Source: Streptomyces sp. 130
GTDB lineage: Bacteria; Actinomycetota; Actinomycetes; Streptomycetales; Streptomycetaceae
NCBI RefSeq assembly: GCF_007096885.1
Contig: NZ_VJNO01000001.1
Location: 310,001 to 374,000 of the forward strand
Direction of reading: 5' to 3'
Length of the DNA: 64,000 nucleotides
Position numbers and translations under genes: made by a program
Notes under the pieces: model-generated
Database searches by the model: none
Told to the model about the DNA's origin: nothing
The model's input: only the letters and a program-made list of their open reading frames with translations
Shown here: in pieces, positions 23,011 to 31,266 of the stretch
Layout of the letters: each line of letters opens with the position of its first letter
Position numbering within the stretch: the stretch's first letter is position 1

Positions 23011-25104
23011 GTGGCGAACGCGGAGCACAGTGGCAGTACGAGCGCGACGGCGGGAGCGAGGACCGGAACGGTACGGGCGGTGCTCTGGCTGCTCGTGGCC
23101 GCGCTGGCCGTCCGGCAGGTGGCGGTGGTGCTGCGGCAGCCGCCGGGCGAACGGCTCACCGATCTGGAGACCTGGATCGGTGAGAACGGGGTGCTCCATG
23201 TGACCGGTTCGCTGTACGACACCGACCGGTTCACCGGCACCCCGTTCTCCGGGCTCGTTCTCAAGCCACTGACCCGCACCGCCGAACAGAGCCTCGGGGT
23301 CGCCTGGACCTTCGGCTCGCTGCTGCTCGTCGTCGCCCTCGGTCTGGTCGCCGCCCGCGCCCTGCCGGGGCCCGTCGGCCGGCGCACCGCACTGCTCGCC
23401 GCGCCCGTCGCGATCAGCCTGCTGATGGTGTCACTGCCGGTGCGCAACGCCTTCCACCTCGGCCAGGTCAGCATCCTGCCCGTCCTCCTGGTCCTCGTCG
23501 GCCTCTTCGCCGTCCGGGGGGAACGCCGGGCCGGGGCGCTCATCGGGGTCGCCGCCGCCCTCCAGCCGGCCGTGCTGCTCTTCGCCCTCCTGCTGTGGCT
23601 CACCGGAAGACGCCGCTGCGCGCTCACCGCCGCCGGCGCCTTCGCCGCGTGCACGGCCCTGGCGTGGGCCGCGATGCCGCACGACTCGTGGACGTACTGG
23701 GTGCACCACGTCGCCGGGGCGGGCCTCGGCGACCAGGCGGACAGCCTCGCCAACCAGTCCCTGCACGGCGCGCTGCTGCGCCTGGGTCTCGCCGGGCCGC
23801 TGGAGATCGCGCTGTTCCTGGCGCTGGCCGCCGCCGTCTGCGTCCTCGGCCTGCGCCGCGCCGTGCGGTACGCCCGCGACGGGCAGCTGCTGCTCGCGGT
23901 GGCCGTGACCGGCTGCGTGGCCGTCGCCGTGTCCCCCACCGCCTGGCAGCACCAGCTGCTCTGGGTGCTGCTCGCCGTGGTCGGCCGGGCGGGCCGCAGC
24001 GCCTCCGACCGGCTGGTGTGGCCGGCCGTCGTGGTCCTGGTGACGACCCTGCCGGGCACGATGCTGCTGCCGAACGTCGGGGCGGTGTTCCCGGTACGCG
24101 ACAACGTGCTGCTGATCGCCGCGCTCGGGGCCGCCTGCGTGACGCCCTTCCTGCCGCGCACCTCCCCGTACTGGCACAAGCCCGTGCCCACCGCGTACGC
24201 GAAGCCGGTCCCGGCCCGCTGGAGCCGGGTGCCGCTGCTGCCGGTCTGGCGGCGGGTCCTCAGCCGGCCCAACCTGCTCCTGGAACTCCTCCTGATCCGC
24301 GTCGTCTACTCCGCGTACGGGCACGTCAGGCTGGCCGCCACGGCCGGGCGGGACACCGCCGAGCGGCACGGCCACCAGATCCACTCGCTCGAACAGTGGC
24401 TGCACATCGACGTCGAGCACCGGATCAACCACGCGGTCGCGGGCGTCGGCCGGCTGCGGGACTTCTTCGACTACTACTACTCGACGTTCCACTTCCTCGT
24501 CCCGCTGGCGATCCTCGCCGTGCTGTACGTGCGCCGCCCCGCCGACTACCGCTGGGCCCGGTCCACCCTCGGCTTCGCCACGCTCCTCGCGCTCGTCGGC
24601 TTCTGGCTCTACCCGCTGGCTCCGCCGAGGCTCATGCCCGGGCTCGGCTTCATCGACACGGTGCACGGGGTGCAGGACTTCTCGCAGCCCGACTACGGGG
24701 CGCTGACGGCGGTCACCAACCAGTACGCGGCGATGCCCTCGCTGCACTTCGGCTGGTCCCTGTGGTGCGGGGTCGTCATCGTGATGCTCGCCCCGAAGGT
24801 GTGGATGAAGGCGCTCGGGGCGCTGCACCCGCTCTTCACGGTCTTCGCGATCGTCGCGACCGCCAATCACTGGGTGCTCGACGCGGTGGGCGGGGCGGTC
24901 GTCGTCGCGCTCGGATTCCTCCTCGTGCACGTCCTCGCGGGGCCGCGCCGGCTGCGGGCGGAACAAGGGGGCGCGGGGACGGAACAGCGTCCCCGCACCC
25001 CTTCACCGGGTGGATCGTCGCCCCTCCAGCATCCGTCCGGCGCCCCGGCCGCGCCACCCGAACGGCTCACGGCCCCAGCGCCCACGCGGCCACCGACAGC
25101 GTGA
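23011..25104 (+). CDS. bifunctional membrane protein: GT87-like domain plus PAP2 phosphatase domain
   Basis: A 697-aa polytopic protein. Residues about 20-390 resemble the GT87 (DUF2029) polyprenol-phosphate-mannose-dependent mannosyltransferases (LPVRNAFHLGQVSILPVLLV, AALQPAVLLFALLLW, SPTAWQHQLLWVLL). Residues about 415-640 are a PAP2/inositolphosphotransferase-like domain with AMPSLHFGWSLWCG and VATANHWVLDAVGGAVV containing the catalytic His pair. The last 50 residues are disordered. GTG 23011 follows GGAGGGTCGG. The natural reading is a coupled lipid-linked sugar transfer and lipid dephosphorylation or inositol-lipid enzyme (inference). The 3' end overlaps the convergent AEC gene by 38 bases. 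Confidence 0.88.
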   Translation: MANAEHSGSTSATAGARTGTVRAVLWLLVAALAVRQVAVVLRQPPGERLTDLETWIGENGVLHVTGSLYDTDRFTGTPFSGLVLKPLTRTAEQSLGVAWTFGSLLLVVALGLVAARALPGPVGRRTALLAAPVAISLLMVSLPVRNAFHLGQVSILPVLLVLVGLFAVRGERRAGALIGVAAALQPAVLLFALLLWLTGRRRCALTAAGAFAACTALAWAAMPHDSWTYWVHHVAGAGLGDQADSLANQSLHGALLRLGLAGPLEIALFLALAAAVCVLGLRRAVRYARDGQLLLAVAVTGCVAVAVSPTAWQHQLLWVLLAVVGRAGRSASDRLVWPAVVVLVTTLPGTMLLPNVGAVFPVRDNVLLIAALGAACVTPFLPRTSPYWHKPVPTAYAKPVPARWSRVPLLPVWRRVLSRPNLLLELLLIRVVYSAYGHVRLAATAGRDTAERHGHQIHSLEQWLHIDVEHRINHAVAGVGRLRDFFDYYYSTFHFLVPLAILAVLYVRRPADYRWARSTLGFATLLALVGFWLYPLAPPRLMPGLGFIDTVHGVQDFSQPDYGALTAVTNQYAAMPSLHFGWSLWCGVVIVMLAPKVWMKALGALHPLFTVFAIVATANHWVLDAVGGAVVVALGFLLVHVLAGPRRLRAEQGGAGTEQRPRTPSPGGSSPLQHPSGAPAAPPERLTAPAPTRPPTA

Positions 25105-26023
25105 CCATCGACACCAGCGTGGAGGCCACGATCGCGTCGCGGGCGAGCCCGGTGCCGAGGCCGTACTCGCGGGCGTAGACGAAGGAGTTCTGCGCGGTGG
25201 GCAGCGCCGCGCACAGCACGACCGCGAGCAGCTGGTGGTCCGGGAGGCGCAGCAGCGGGCCCGCGACGAGCAGGGCGGCCAGCGGCTGGCCCAGCGTCTT
25301 CACGGCCACCACCGTCGCGGTCTCCGCCCGCTCCCGGCGCGCCCGGCCCCCGCCGCCCGGCCCCCGGTGCAGCGACAGGCCCAGCGTGATCAGGGCCGTC
25401 GGCACCGCCGCCGCGCCCAGCACGTCGCACGGGTGCGTCACGGCGGCGGGCAGCCGCAGCCCGGTCGCGGAGACGGCCACACCGAGCAGTGAGGCCAGGA
25501 TGATCGGATTGCGCAGGGGCATGGTGAGCAGCCGGCGCACCCCGCCGCCGGGGCGCCGCCCGTCCGCCCCGCGCGTCCCGGAGTCCAGCAGCGTCAGGAT
25601 CACCGGCGAGAGCACCAGCACCTGGAAGAGGATGACCTGCGCGACGAACGTGGCATCGCCCAGCACCTGCGCCGCCACCGGGATGCCGAGGTTCGCGGAG
25701 TTCACATGGCCCGCGGACATGGCGCCGATCGCCGCGTCGGCCCGCCCCCGTCCGAAGACCCGCCGGACCAGGACGAAACCGGCCCCCGCCGCCACCGCCG
25801 TGCTCGCCGCGAACGCCGCCATCGACGGATGGGCGAACACGTCCGGACTCGCCCCCGACACCATCGTGAACAGCGCGGCGGGCATGGCCACATGGAAGAC
25901 GAACCGGCCGAGCACGGCCTCCGCCTGCGCCCCGAGCAGCCCGCCGCGCCCGACCGCGTAACCGATGCCGGTCAGGACCCAGATGGGGGCGAACGCGGAG
26001 AGCAGGGCGTGCATGACCGCCAT
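25067..26023 (-). CDS. AEC-family (auxin efflux carrier-type) transporter
   Basis: A 318-aa carrier with about ten helices. Typical segments: FAPIWVLTGIGYAVGRGGLL, HVAMPAALFTMVSG, the conserved NSANLGIPVAAQVLGDATFV, and LPTAQNSFVYAREYG with the crossover-region residues. Bacterial relatives export or import malonate, malate or other small anions; the substrate is not readable. ATG 26023 has ACGGGGATC upstream; ATG 26047 and 26014 are alternatives. Confidence 0.9.
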   Translation of the reverse strand: MAVMHALLSAFAPIWVLTGIGYAVGRGGLLGAQAEAVLGRFVFHVAMPAALFTMVSGASPDVFAHPSMAAFAASTAVAAGAGFVLVRRVFGRGRADAAIGAMSAGHVNSANLGIPVAAQVLGDATFVAQVILFQVLVLSPVILTLLDSGTRGADGRRPGGGVRRLLTMPLRNPIILASLLGVAVSATGLRLPAAVTHPCDVLGAAAVPTALITLGLSLHRGPGGGGRARRERAETATVVAVKTLGQPLAALLVAGPLLRLPDHQLLAVVLCAALPTAQNSFVYAREYGLGTGLARDAIVASTLVSMVTLSVAAWALGP

Positions 26024-26067
26024 GATCCCCGTACGCCTGTTCGGCACGGTGGCCGGTCCCCGACAGG

Positions 26068-26103
26068 CCGAAGCCCCGGCCGCGGGCGCGGTCGGGGCTT
26101 CGG
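26068..26103 (-). terminator. terminator of the transglycosylase gene
   Basis: Stem CCGAAGCCCCG (26068-26078) and CGGGGCTTCGG (26093-26103), extended by four further pairs including one G-U, with a 6-base loop. It lies 26 bases beyond the stop at 26129. Confidence 0.85.
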
Positions 26104-26128
26104 GGTCACCGGATCGGGCCGGGCCGGC

Positions 26129-26566
26129 TCAGTACCAGTTGTGGGCCTGCCAGAAGGACCAGGCGCCGCAGGGGCTGCCGTAGCGGGAGTTCATGTAGTC
26201 CAGCCCCCACTTGATCTGCGTGCCGGGGTTGGTCTTCCAGTCCGGGCCCGCGGACGCCATCTTCGAACCGGGCAGCGCCTGGACCAGGCCGTACGCGCCG
26301 GAGGAGGCATTGGTCGCGCTCGGGTTCCAGCCGCTCTCGTGGCCGACGATGTTGCTGAAGCACTGGAACTGGGCGTCGTCACCGATCATCTGCTTCGCCG
26401 TGTCCTGGGCACTCCCGGCGGAGGCCGGCGCTGCGGACGGGGCCGCCATGGCCGGGGAGACACCCAGGCCGATGCCGGTGGCGCCCAGCAGCACGGAGGC
26501 GCCTGCGACGGCGGCCTTGCGACGGGCGGTGCGGGGCTTGGCGACGAGATCACGGGCGAACGTCAC
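26129..26566 (-). CDS. secreted transglycosylase SLT-type protein
   Basis: A 145-aa exported protein: signal peptide ending in SPAMAAPS, then a short lysozyme-like domain with the catalytic Glu in NIVGHESGWNPSATNASSGA and the tail GLDYMNSRYGSPCGAWSFWQ typical of the small Streptomyces SLT proteins. It would cleave peptidoglycan glycan strands during growth or germination. GTG 26566 is chosen because GTGAGGA is placed five bases upstream. The 5' region to about 26700 has several G/C hairpins but no sequence I recognise as a c-di-AMP riboswitch. Confidence 0.9.
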   Translation of the reverse strand: MTFARDLVAKPRTARRKAAVAGASVLLGATGIGLGVSPAMAAPSAAPASAGSAQDTAKQMIGDDAQFQCFSNIVGHESGWNPSATNASSGAYGLVQALPGSKMASAGPDWKTNPGTQIKWGLDYMNSRYGSPCGAWSFWQAHNWY

Positions 26567-26865
26567 AGGAATCCTCACGGTCGGGAACAGGGAGTCGCGG
26601 CTCGGTCCGCATCCTGCGTGGACCGGCGCTCGTCGACCGCGGTCCCGGTGGGGACCCCGCGGCGCTCGGCGACGGGATTCAGTCTTAGTGAGCCCGTCCG
26701 GCCGTGGCAACGGCCCCCGTTACGGCCCCGCCTCGCACCCGGGACCGAAGGTCCGCACCGCCCCCAGCCGCTCCGTAGCAGGTCAGAGCGGAGCGGCCGG
26801 GCCCGGTGAGCCGGGCGCGCGGCTCCTATCCCGCTTCGTGGAGGACCAAGGTCCTGTGGGTGCCC

Positions 26866-27690
26866 TCACTCGCCACCGGCACCGAATGTGACCCGGGCCT
26901 CGAAGGAAGCCCGCCGCGTCGCCCGCCGCAGCGCCTTCAGCAGCGGCGCCCCGACCGCCAGCGTCAGCACCACCGTGAGCACGGCCCGGCCCAGGTCCCA
27001 GCCCAGCGAGGTCGTCGCGCAGTACGCCAGGAACCTGACCAGGTTGTCGCCCAGCGGGTCTCCCGGCCGGAACGAGATGCCCGAGGCGAGGCCCGGCACG
27101 ATCGTCCACCCGTAGAGATTCATGACCGTCCCGTACGCGAACGAGGCGGCGGCCCCGTAGGCCGCCAGCATCAGCAGCTCGCCGCGCCCGCGCAGCCGGT
27201 CCGGGCCCGGCAGCAGCCCCGCGCCCATCGCGAACCAGCTCATCGACAGCATCTGGAACGGCATCCACGGACCCACCCCGCCGGTCAGCAGCGCGGACGC
27301 GAACATCGTCACGGACCCCAGCACGAAACCGAAGCCCGGCCCGAGCACCCGTCCGCTCAGCACCATCAGGAAGAACATCGGCTCCAGGCCCGCCGTGCCC
27401 GCCCCCAGCGGGCGCAGCGCCGCCCCGACCGCGGCCAGCACCCCCAGCATCGCGACCGCCTTCGCGTCGCGCCCGGCGTCCGCGATCATCGCGCCCACCA
27501 CCCCGCCCAGCCGCGGCAGCAGCGCGGCGAACAGCCCCGGCGCGTCCTGCGCGTGCGCGAGGCCCGAGTCCCGGTCCGCGAGCAGCGGCCACCCGAAGGC
27601 GGCGATCCCGACGGCGCTGATCAGCACCAGCGCGACGACCGCCCGGGGGCCCAGCCGGACCGGGCTGCCACGCCTCTCCACCCCGCTCAC
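26866..27690 (-). CDS. ECF transporter S component (probable corrinoid-specific)
   Basis: A 274-aa membrane protein, last gene of the riboswitch operon. Six or so helices, including AVVALVLISAVGIAAFGWPL, the S-component-like AVAMLGVLAAVGAALRPLGA with the Ala-rich docking surface, and FFLMVLSGRVLGPGFGFVLG. It is the substrate-binding module of an energy-coupling-factor importer. The operon is controlled by a cobalamin riboswitch, so the ligand is inferred to be cobalamin, cobinamide or a precursor. GTG 27690 overlaps the stop of the ATPase gene (GTGA). Confidence 0.88.
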   Translation of the reverse strand: MSGVERRGSPVRLGPRAVVALVLISAVGIAAFGWPLLADRDSGLAHAQDAPGLFAALLPRLGGVVGAMIADAGRDAKAVAMLGVLAAVGAALRPLGAGTAGLEPMFFLMVLSGRVLGPGFGFVLGSVTMFASALLTGGVGPWMPFQMLSMSWFAMGAGLLPGPDRLRGRGELLMLAAYGAAASFAYGTVMNLYGWTIVPGLASGISFRPGDPLGDNLVRFLAYCATTSLGWDLGRAVLTVVLTLAVGAPLLKALRRATRRASFEARVTFGAGGE

Positions 27691-29417
27691 GCGCCACCCT
27701 CCAGGGCCGCGCGGACCTGCGGAACGGTGAGCCATTCCTGCGGGGCGAGGATCTTGGCGGTCTGCGGGGCGAAGGCGGGCGACGACACCACCACGTCGGC
27801 GGTCGGTCCGTCCGCGACGACCTCCCCGTCGGCGAGGATCACCACCCGGTGCGCCAGCTCGGCGGCCAGCTCCACGTCATGGGTGGCGAGCACGATGGCG
27901 TGGCCCTCGGCGGCCAGTGCGCGCAACACCCCGACCAGCCGGGCCTTCGCCGCGTAATCCAGGCCCCGGGTCGGCTCGTCCAGGAGCAGCAGCGGCGGCC
28001 GGGCGGTCAGCACGAGGGCCAGGGCCAGGGCGAGGCGCTGCCCCTCGGACAGATCGCGGGGGTGCGTGCCGTCCGCCACCCCCGGCAGCAGCTCCGAGAC
28101 CAGGGCCCGGCAGCTGCCCGGCTCCGCCCCGGCGTCCGCGTCCGCCGCCGCGCACTCGGCGGCGACCGTGTCCGCGTACAGCAGGTCGCGCGGCTCCTGC
28201 GGTACGAGGCCGACGCGGCGCACCATCTCGCGCGGCGGGGTCCGGTGCGGGGGCAGGCCGCCGGTCAGGACGGTGCCGGAGGTCGGCTCCACCATGCCGA
28301 CGAGGGCGCCGAGCAGCGTGGACTTGCCCGCGCCGTTGCGCCCCATCAGGGCCACGGTCTCGCCGGCCCCCACGGTGAGCGACACCCGGCGCAGCGCCTC
28401 GACCCGGCCCCGCCGCACCCCGAGCCGTTCGACCCGGGCGGCGGCGCCCCCGTGGGCGGGAGCGGGTGCGGGGGCCTCCTGCGGGGCACGCCGGAACAGC
28501 CGGGCGAGGGGGCCCCGGCTCGGCGCGGGGCGGGGCGGGAGGGCGGTCGCGGGGGCGCCGGAGCGGCCGGGCGCCTCCGGTGCCGGACGCCGGGGGGCCA
28601 GGTCCGCCAGCCGGTCGCGGAGGCCGCCGGCCCGGCGCCGGGCGTCCCGGACCGTCAGGGGCAGCGGCTCCCAGCCCGCGAGGCGGCCGAGCGCGACGAC
28701 CGGGGGGTGCACCGGGGAGCGGGCCATCATCTCGGCGGGCGTGCCCATCACCGGGGCGGCGCCCGGCGCGGGGAGCAGGACGACCTGGTCCGCGTACTGC
28801 ACCACGCGCTCCAGCCGGTGTTCCGCCATCAGGACCGTGGTGCCCAGGTCGTGGACGAGCCGCTGGAGGACCGCGAGGACCTCCTCGGCCGCGGCGGGGT
28901 CCAGTGCGGACGTCGGCTCGTCCAGGACCAGGACCCGGGGGTGCGGGGTGAGGACCGAGCCGATCGCGACCCGCTGCTGCTGGCCCCCGGACAGGGTGGC
29001 GATCGGGCGGTCGCGCAGCCCGGCCAGGCCCAGCAGGTCCAGGGTCTCCTCGACCCGCCGCCGCATCACGTCCGGGGCCAGGCCCAGCGACTCCATGCCG
29101 TAGGCGAGCTCGTCCTCGACCGTGTCGGTGACGAAGTGCGCCAGGGGGTCCTGGCCCACCGTGCCGACCAGGTCCGCGAGCTCCCGGGGCTTGTGCGTCC
29201 GGGTGTCGCGCCCGTCCACGGTGACCCGCCCGGTCAGCCGGCCGCCCGTGAAGTGCGGCACGAGCCCCGAGACGGCACCGAGCAGCGTCGACTTGCCGAC
29301 CCCGGACGGGCCGACGAGCAGCACCAGCTCACCCTCCGGGACCGTCAGGTCGACCCCCGAGAGGGTGGGGCGCCCGGCCCCGTCGTACCGCACCGAAACA
29401 TCGTCGAACCGGATCAC
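27687..29417 (-). CDS. ECF transporter ATPase, two fused ABC domains
   Basis: A 576-aa protein with two nucleotide-binding domains in one chain. Domain 1: Walker A GPSGVGKS (36-43), Q-loop VGQDP, signature LSGGQQQ (142-148), Walker B VLVLDEP, H-loop AEHR. A 60-residue Pro/Arg-rich linker follows. Domain 2: Walker A GRNGAGKS, Q-loop VPQEP, a divergent signature LSEGQRL, Walker B LLLLDEP and H-loop THD. Such fused EcfA-EcfA' proteins energise ECF importers. GTG 29417 overlaps the T-component stop (GTGTGA). Confidence 0.95.
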   Translation of the reverse strand: MIRFDDVSVRYDGAGRPTLSGVDLTVPEGELVLLVGPSGVGKSTLLGAVSGLVPHFTGGRLTGRVTVDGRDTRTHKPRELADLVGTVGQDPLAHFVTDTVEDELAYGMESLGLAPDVMRRRVEETLDLLGLAGLRDRPIATLSGGQQQRVAIGSVLTPHPRVLVLDEPTSALDPAAAEEVLAVLQRLVHDLGTTVLMAEHRLERVVQYADQVVLLPAPGAAPVMGTPAEMMARSPVHPPVVALGRLAGWEPLPLTVRDARRRAGGLRDRLADLAPRRPAPEAPGRSGAPATALPPRPAPSRGPLARLFRRAPQEAPAPAPAHGGAAARVERLGVRRGRVEALRRVSLTVGAGETVALMGRNGAGKSTLLGALVGMVEPTSGTVLTGGLPPHRTPPREMVRRVGLVPQEPRDLLYADTVAAECAAADADAGAEPGSCRALVSELLPGVADGTHPRDLSEGQRLALALALVLTARPPLLLLDEPTRGLDYAAKARLVGVLRALAAEGHAIVLATHDVELAAELAHRVVILADGEVVADGPTADVVVSSPAFAPQTAKILAPQEWLTVPQVRAALEGGA

Positions 29418-30574
29418 ACCTGCTCCTGGAAGCCTGCGGGGGAGGGCGGGACGGGCGCGACCCCCGCGGGAAGCAGCCCGAGGAGTACGGCGGCGGCCGG
29501 CCACAGCGGCAGCACGGGGGCGGTCAGCGGTACGACCCCGGGGTGCAGGGCCGCCGGATCGGCGTTCCCGGCCCAGATCATCGCCGCCGCGACCGCCGCG
29601 CCGGACCCGGCGACCAGCCAGGCCCGCACGTCCCACCGGTCGGGCCGGTAGCGGGTCCGCACCGAACGCGCCCCGCCCAGCCGCAGCCCGGCCGTCGCCG
29701 CGAGGAGACCGGCCACGAGCAGCGGCACCCCGTAGCCGGCGCCCTCGGCGGCGAGCAGCCCGTACGTACCGGCGCACACGCCGAGCAGTCCGCCGAGCGT
29801 GAGGACGTTCGTGGTGTGGCGGACGGCGGCCGGGACCCGGGCGGTCCGTCCGTAACCGCGCGCGTCCATGGAGGCGGCCACGGCGACCGAGCGTTCGAGG
29901 GCGCCCTCCAGGACCGGCAGCCCGATCTGGAGGACGGCCCGCACGCCACCGGTCGGCCGGCCGCGCAGCCGGCGGGCGGTGCGCAGCCGCAGCACGTCGG
30001 CGACCATGTTCGGCGCGAACGTCATCGCCACGACGACGGCGACCCCGGCCTCGTACAGCGCGCCGGGCAGCGACTTCAGCAGCCGGGCCGGGTTGGCGAG
30101 GGAGTTCGCCGCGCCGACGCAGATCAGCAGGGCCGCCAGCTTCGCCCCGTCGTACAGCGCGAACAGCAGCTGCTCGGCGGTGACCCGGCCGCCGATCCGG
30201 ACGCCCTTCGCCCAGTCGGGCAGCGGCAGCTCGGGCAGCGTGAACAGGGTGTGCGTGCCGGGGATCGGGGAGCCGAGGAAGACGGAGAACAGCAGCCGGA
30301 CCGCGATCACGAAGAGCCCGATCCGGATGAACATCCCGTACGACCGGGCCCACGGCGCGTCCGTGCGGCGCGCGGCCACCACATAGCCCGCGACCCCGAC
30401 CAGCAGGCCGAGCAGCAGCGGGTTGGTGGTCCGGGACGCGGCGGTGGCCAAGCCCAGCGCCCACAGCCACCACGCCCCGGCCGGCACCGCGTTGGAGCGG
30501 GTCGCGGCGGGGGCGCGCCAGGCGGGGAGCCGGTCCGTGGCGGTGTCCGTGCGGCCGGCCGTCCGGCCGGTCAT
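29414..30574 (-). CDS. ECF transporter T component (EcfT/CbiQ-like)
   Basis: A 386-aa membrane scaffold. CbiQ-type features: TRSNAVPAGAWWLWALGLAT at the start, then YVVAARRTDAPWARSYGMFI, and the coupling helices with RARLRG-like motifs, here RLRTARRLRGRP and SMDARGYGRTARVP, which contact the two ATPase domains. It joins the S and A components in the membrane. It starts with ATG 30574 in an ATGA overlap with the preceding gene. Confidence 0.92.
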   Translation of the reverse strand: MTGRTAGRTDTATDRLPAWRAPAATRSNAVPAGAWWLWALGLATAASRTTNPLLLGLLVGVAGYVVAARRTDAPWARSYGMFIRIGLFVIAVRLLFSVFLGSPIPGTHTLFTLPELPLPDWAKGVRIGGRVTAEQLLFALYDGAKLAALLICVGAANSLANPARLLKSLPGALYEAGVAVVVAMTFAPNMVADVLRLRTARRLRGRPTGGVRAVLQIGLPVLEGALERSVAVAASMDARGYGRTARVPAAVRHTTNVLTLGGLLGVCAGTYGLLAAEGAGYGVPLLVAGLLAATAGLRLGGARSVRTRYRPDRWDVRAWLVAGSGAAVAAAMIWAGNADPAALHPGVVPLTAPVLPLWPAAAVLLGLLPAGVAPVPPSPAGFQEQV

Positions 30575-31266
30575 CCGCGGCGGCGGCGGGCCTGTGCGAC
30601 CGCGGCGACGCCGAGGAGGAGGACGGCGCCGATCCCGACGAGGACGCCGGCGGACGGGCCGCCGTCGGCGTGACCGCCGGAGGAGGCGGCGGAGGCCGGG
30701 GTGGGCGCCGCGCCGCCGCCCTCCGTGCCGCCGTCGCCTTCGCCGTTGCCTCCGCCGTCGCCGGAGACCTGCTCGCCGCAGCCGGTGGCCGGGTAGCCGG
30801 AGATCGCGCAGAGCATCGCGCTCGCGTCGTAGCGCAGCGGCTCGGCGACCGCCGCCAGGGCCTCCGCGCCGCTCGCGTCCTCTGCGACCCGCGCGCAGGC
30901 GGTGCGCGGCGCGGGCGGGGTCTCCCCGTCCGGCGCGTCGGCCGCGGTGCCCGGGTCGATGACGACCGCGACGCGCTTGCTGCCGTCCTTCGCCGGGGTG
31001 TCCGCGCAGATCTTCGCGAAGTCGGGGGCGCGGCGCGGCTTGGAGGCGTCCTGCGAGTCCGCGCTCACCGAGAACCGGAAGCCCTGCACCGAGCCGTCCT
31101 CGGGCCGGACGAGCGAGGGCCCCTGGGTGGCGTACGACCAGCCGTTCGCCGAGCCCTCCCAGAACGACCAGTAGCGGTAGCCCGCCGCCTGCGCCGTGCC
31201 CGCCCCGAGCACGGCCAGGACGGCGCCGACGGCCAGGAGCGCGGCGGCCCGTGCGACGCGGCTCAC
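30571..31266 (-). CDS. SCO2322-family secreted, membrane-anchored protein
   Basis: A 231-aa protein with a signal peptide (ALLAVGAVLAVLGAGTAQAA), an extracytoplasmic domain starting YRYWSFWEGSANGWSYATQG and containing ADTPAKDGSKRVAVVIDPGT, a Gly/Glu-rich linker and a C-terminal membrane helix (GVLVGIGAVLLLGVAAVAQA) with Arg-rich end. I recall the family name SCO2322; its biochemical role is unknown. GTG 31266 overlaps the stop of the toroid gene. Position inside a riboswitch-controlled ECF operon implies a role in capturing or delivering the same ligand (inference). Confidence 0.85.
   Translation of the reverse strand: MSRVARAAALLAVGAVLAVLGAGTAQAAGYRYWSFWEGSANGWSYATQGPSLVRPEDGSVQGFRFSVSADSQDASKPRRAPDFAKICADTPAKDGSKRVAVVIDPGTAADAPDGETPPAPRTACARVAEDASGAEALAAVAEPLRYDASAMLCAISGYPATGCGEQVSGDGGGNGEGDGGTEGGGAAPTPASAASSGGHADGGPSAGVLVGIGAVLLLGVAAVAQARRRRG

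Noticed and set aside
26567..26760. c-di-AMP (ydaO) riboswitch upstream of the transglycosylase
   Set aside because: Cell-wall hydrolase genes in Streptomyces often have one, but I could not find the conserved core; only unspecific GC hairpins are present.
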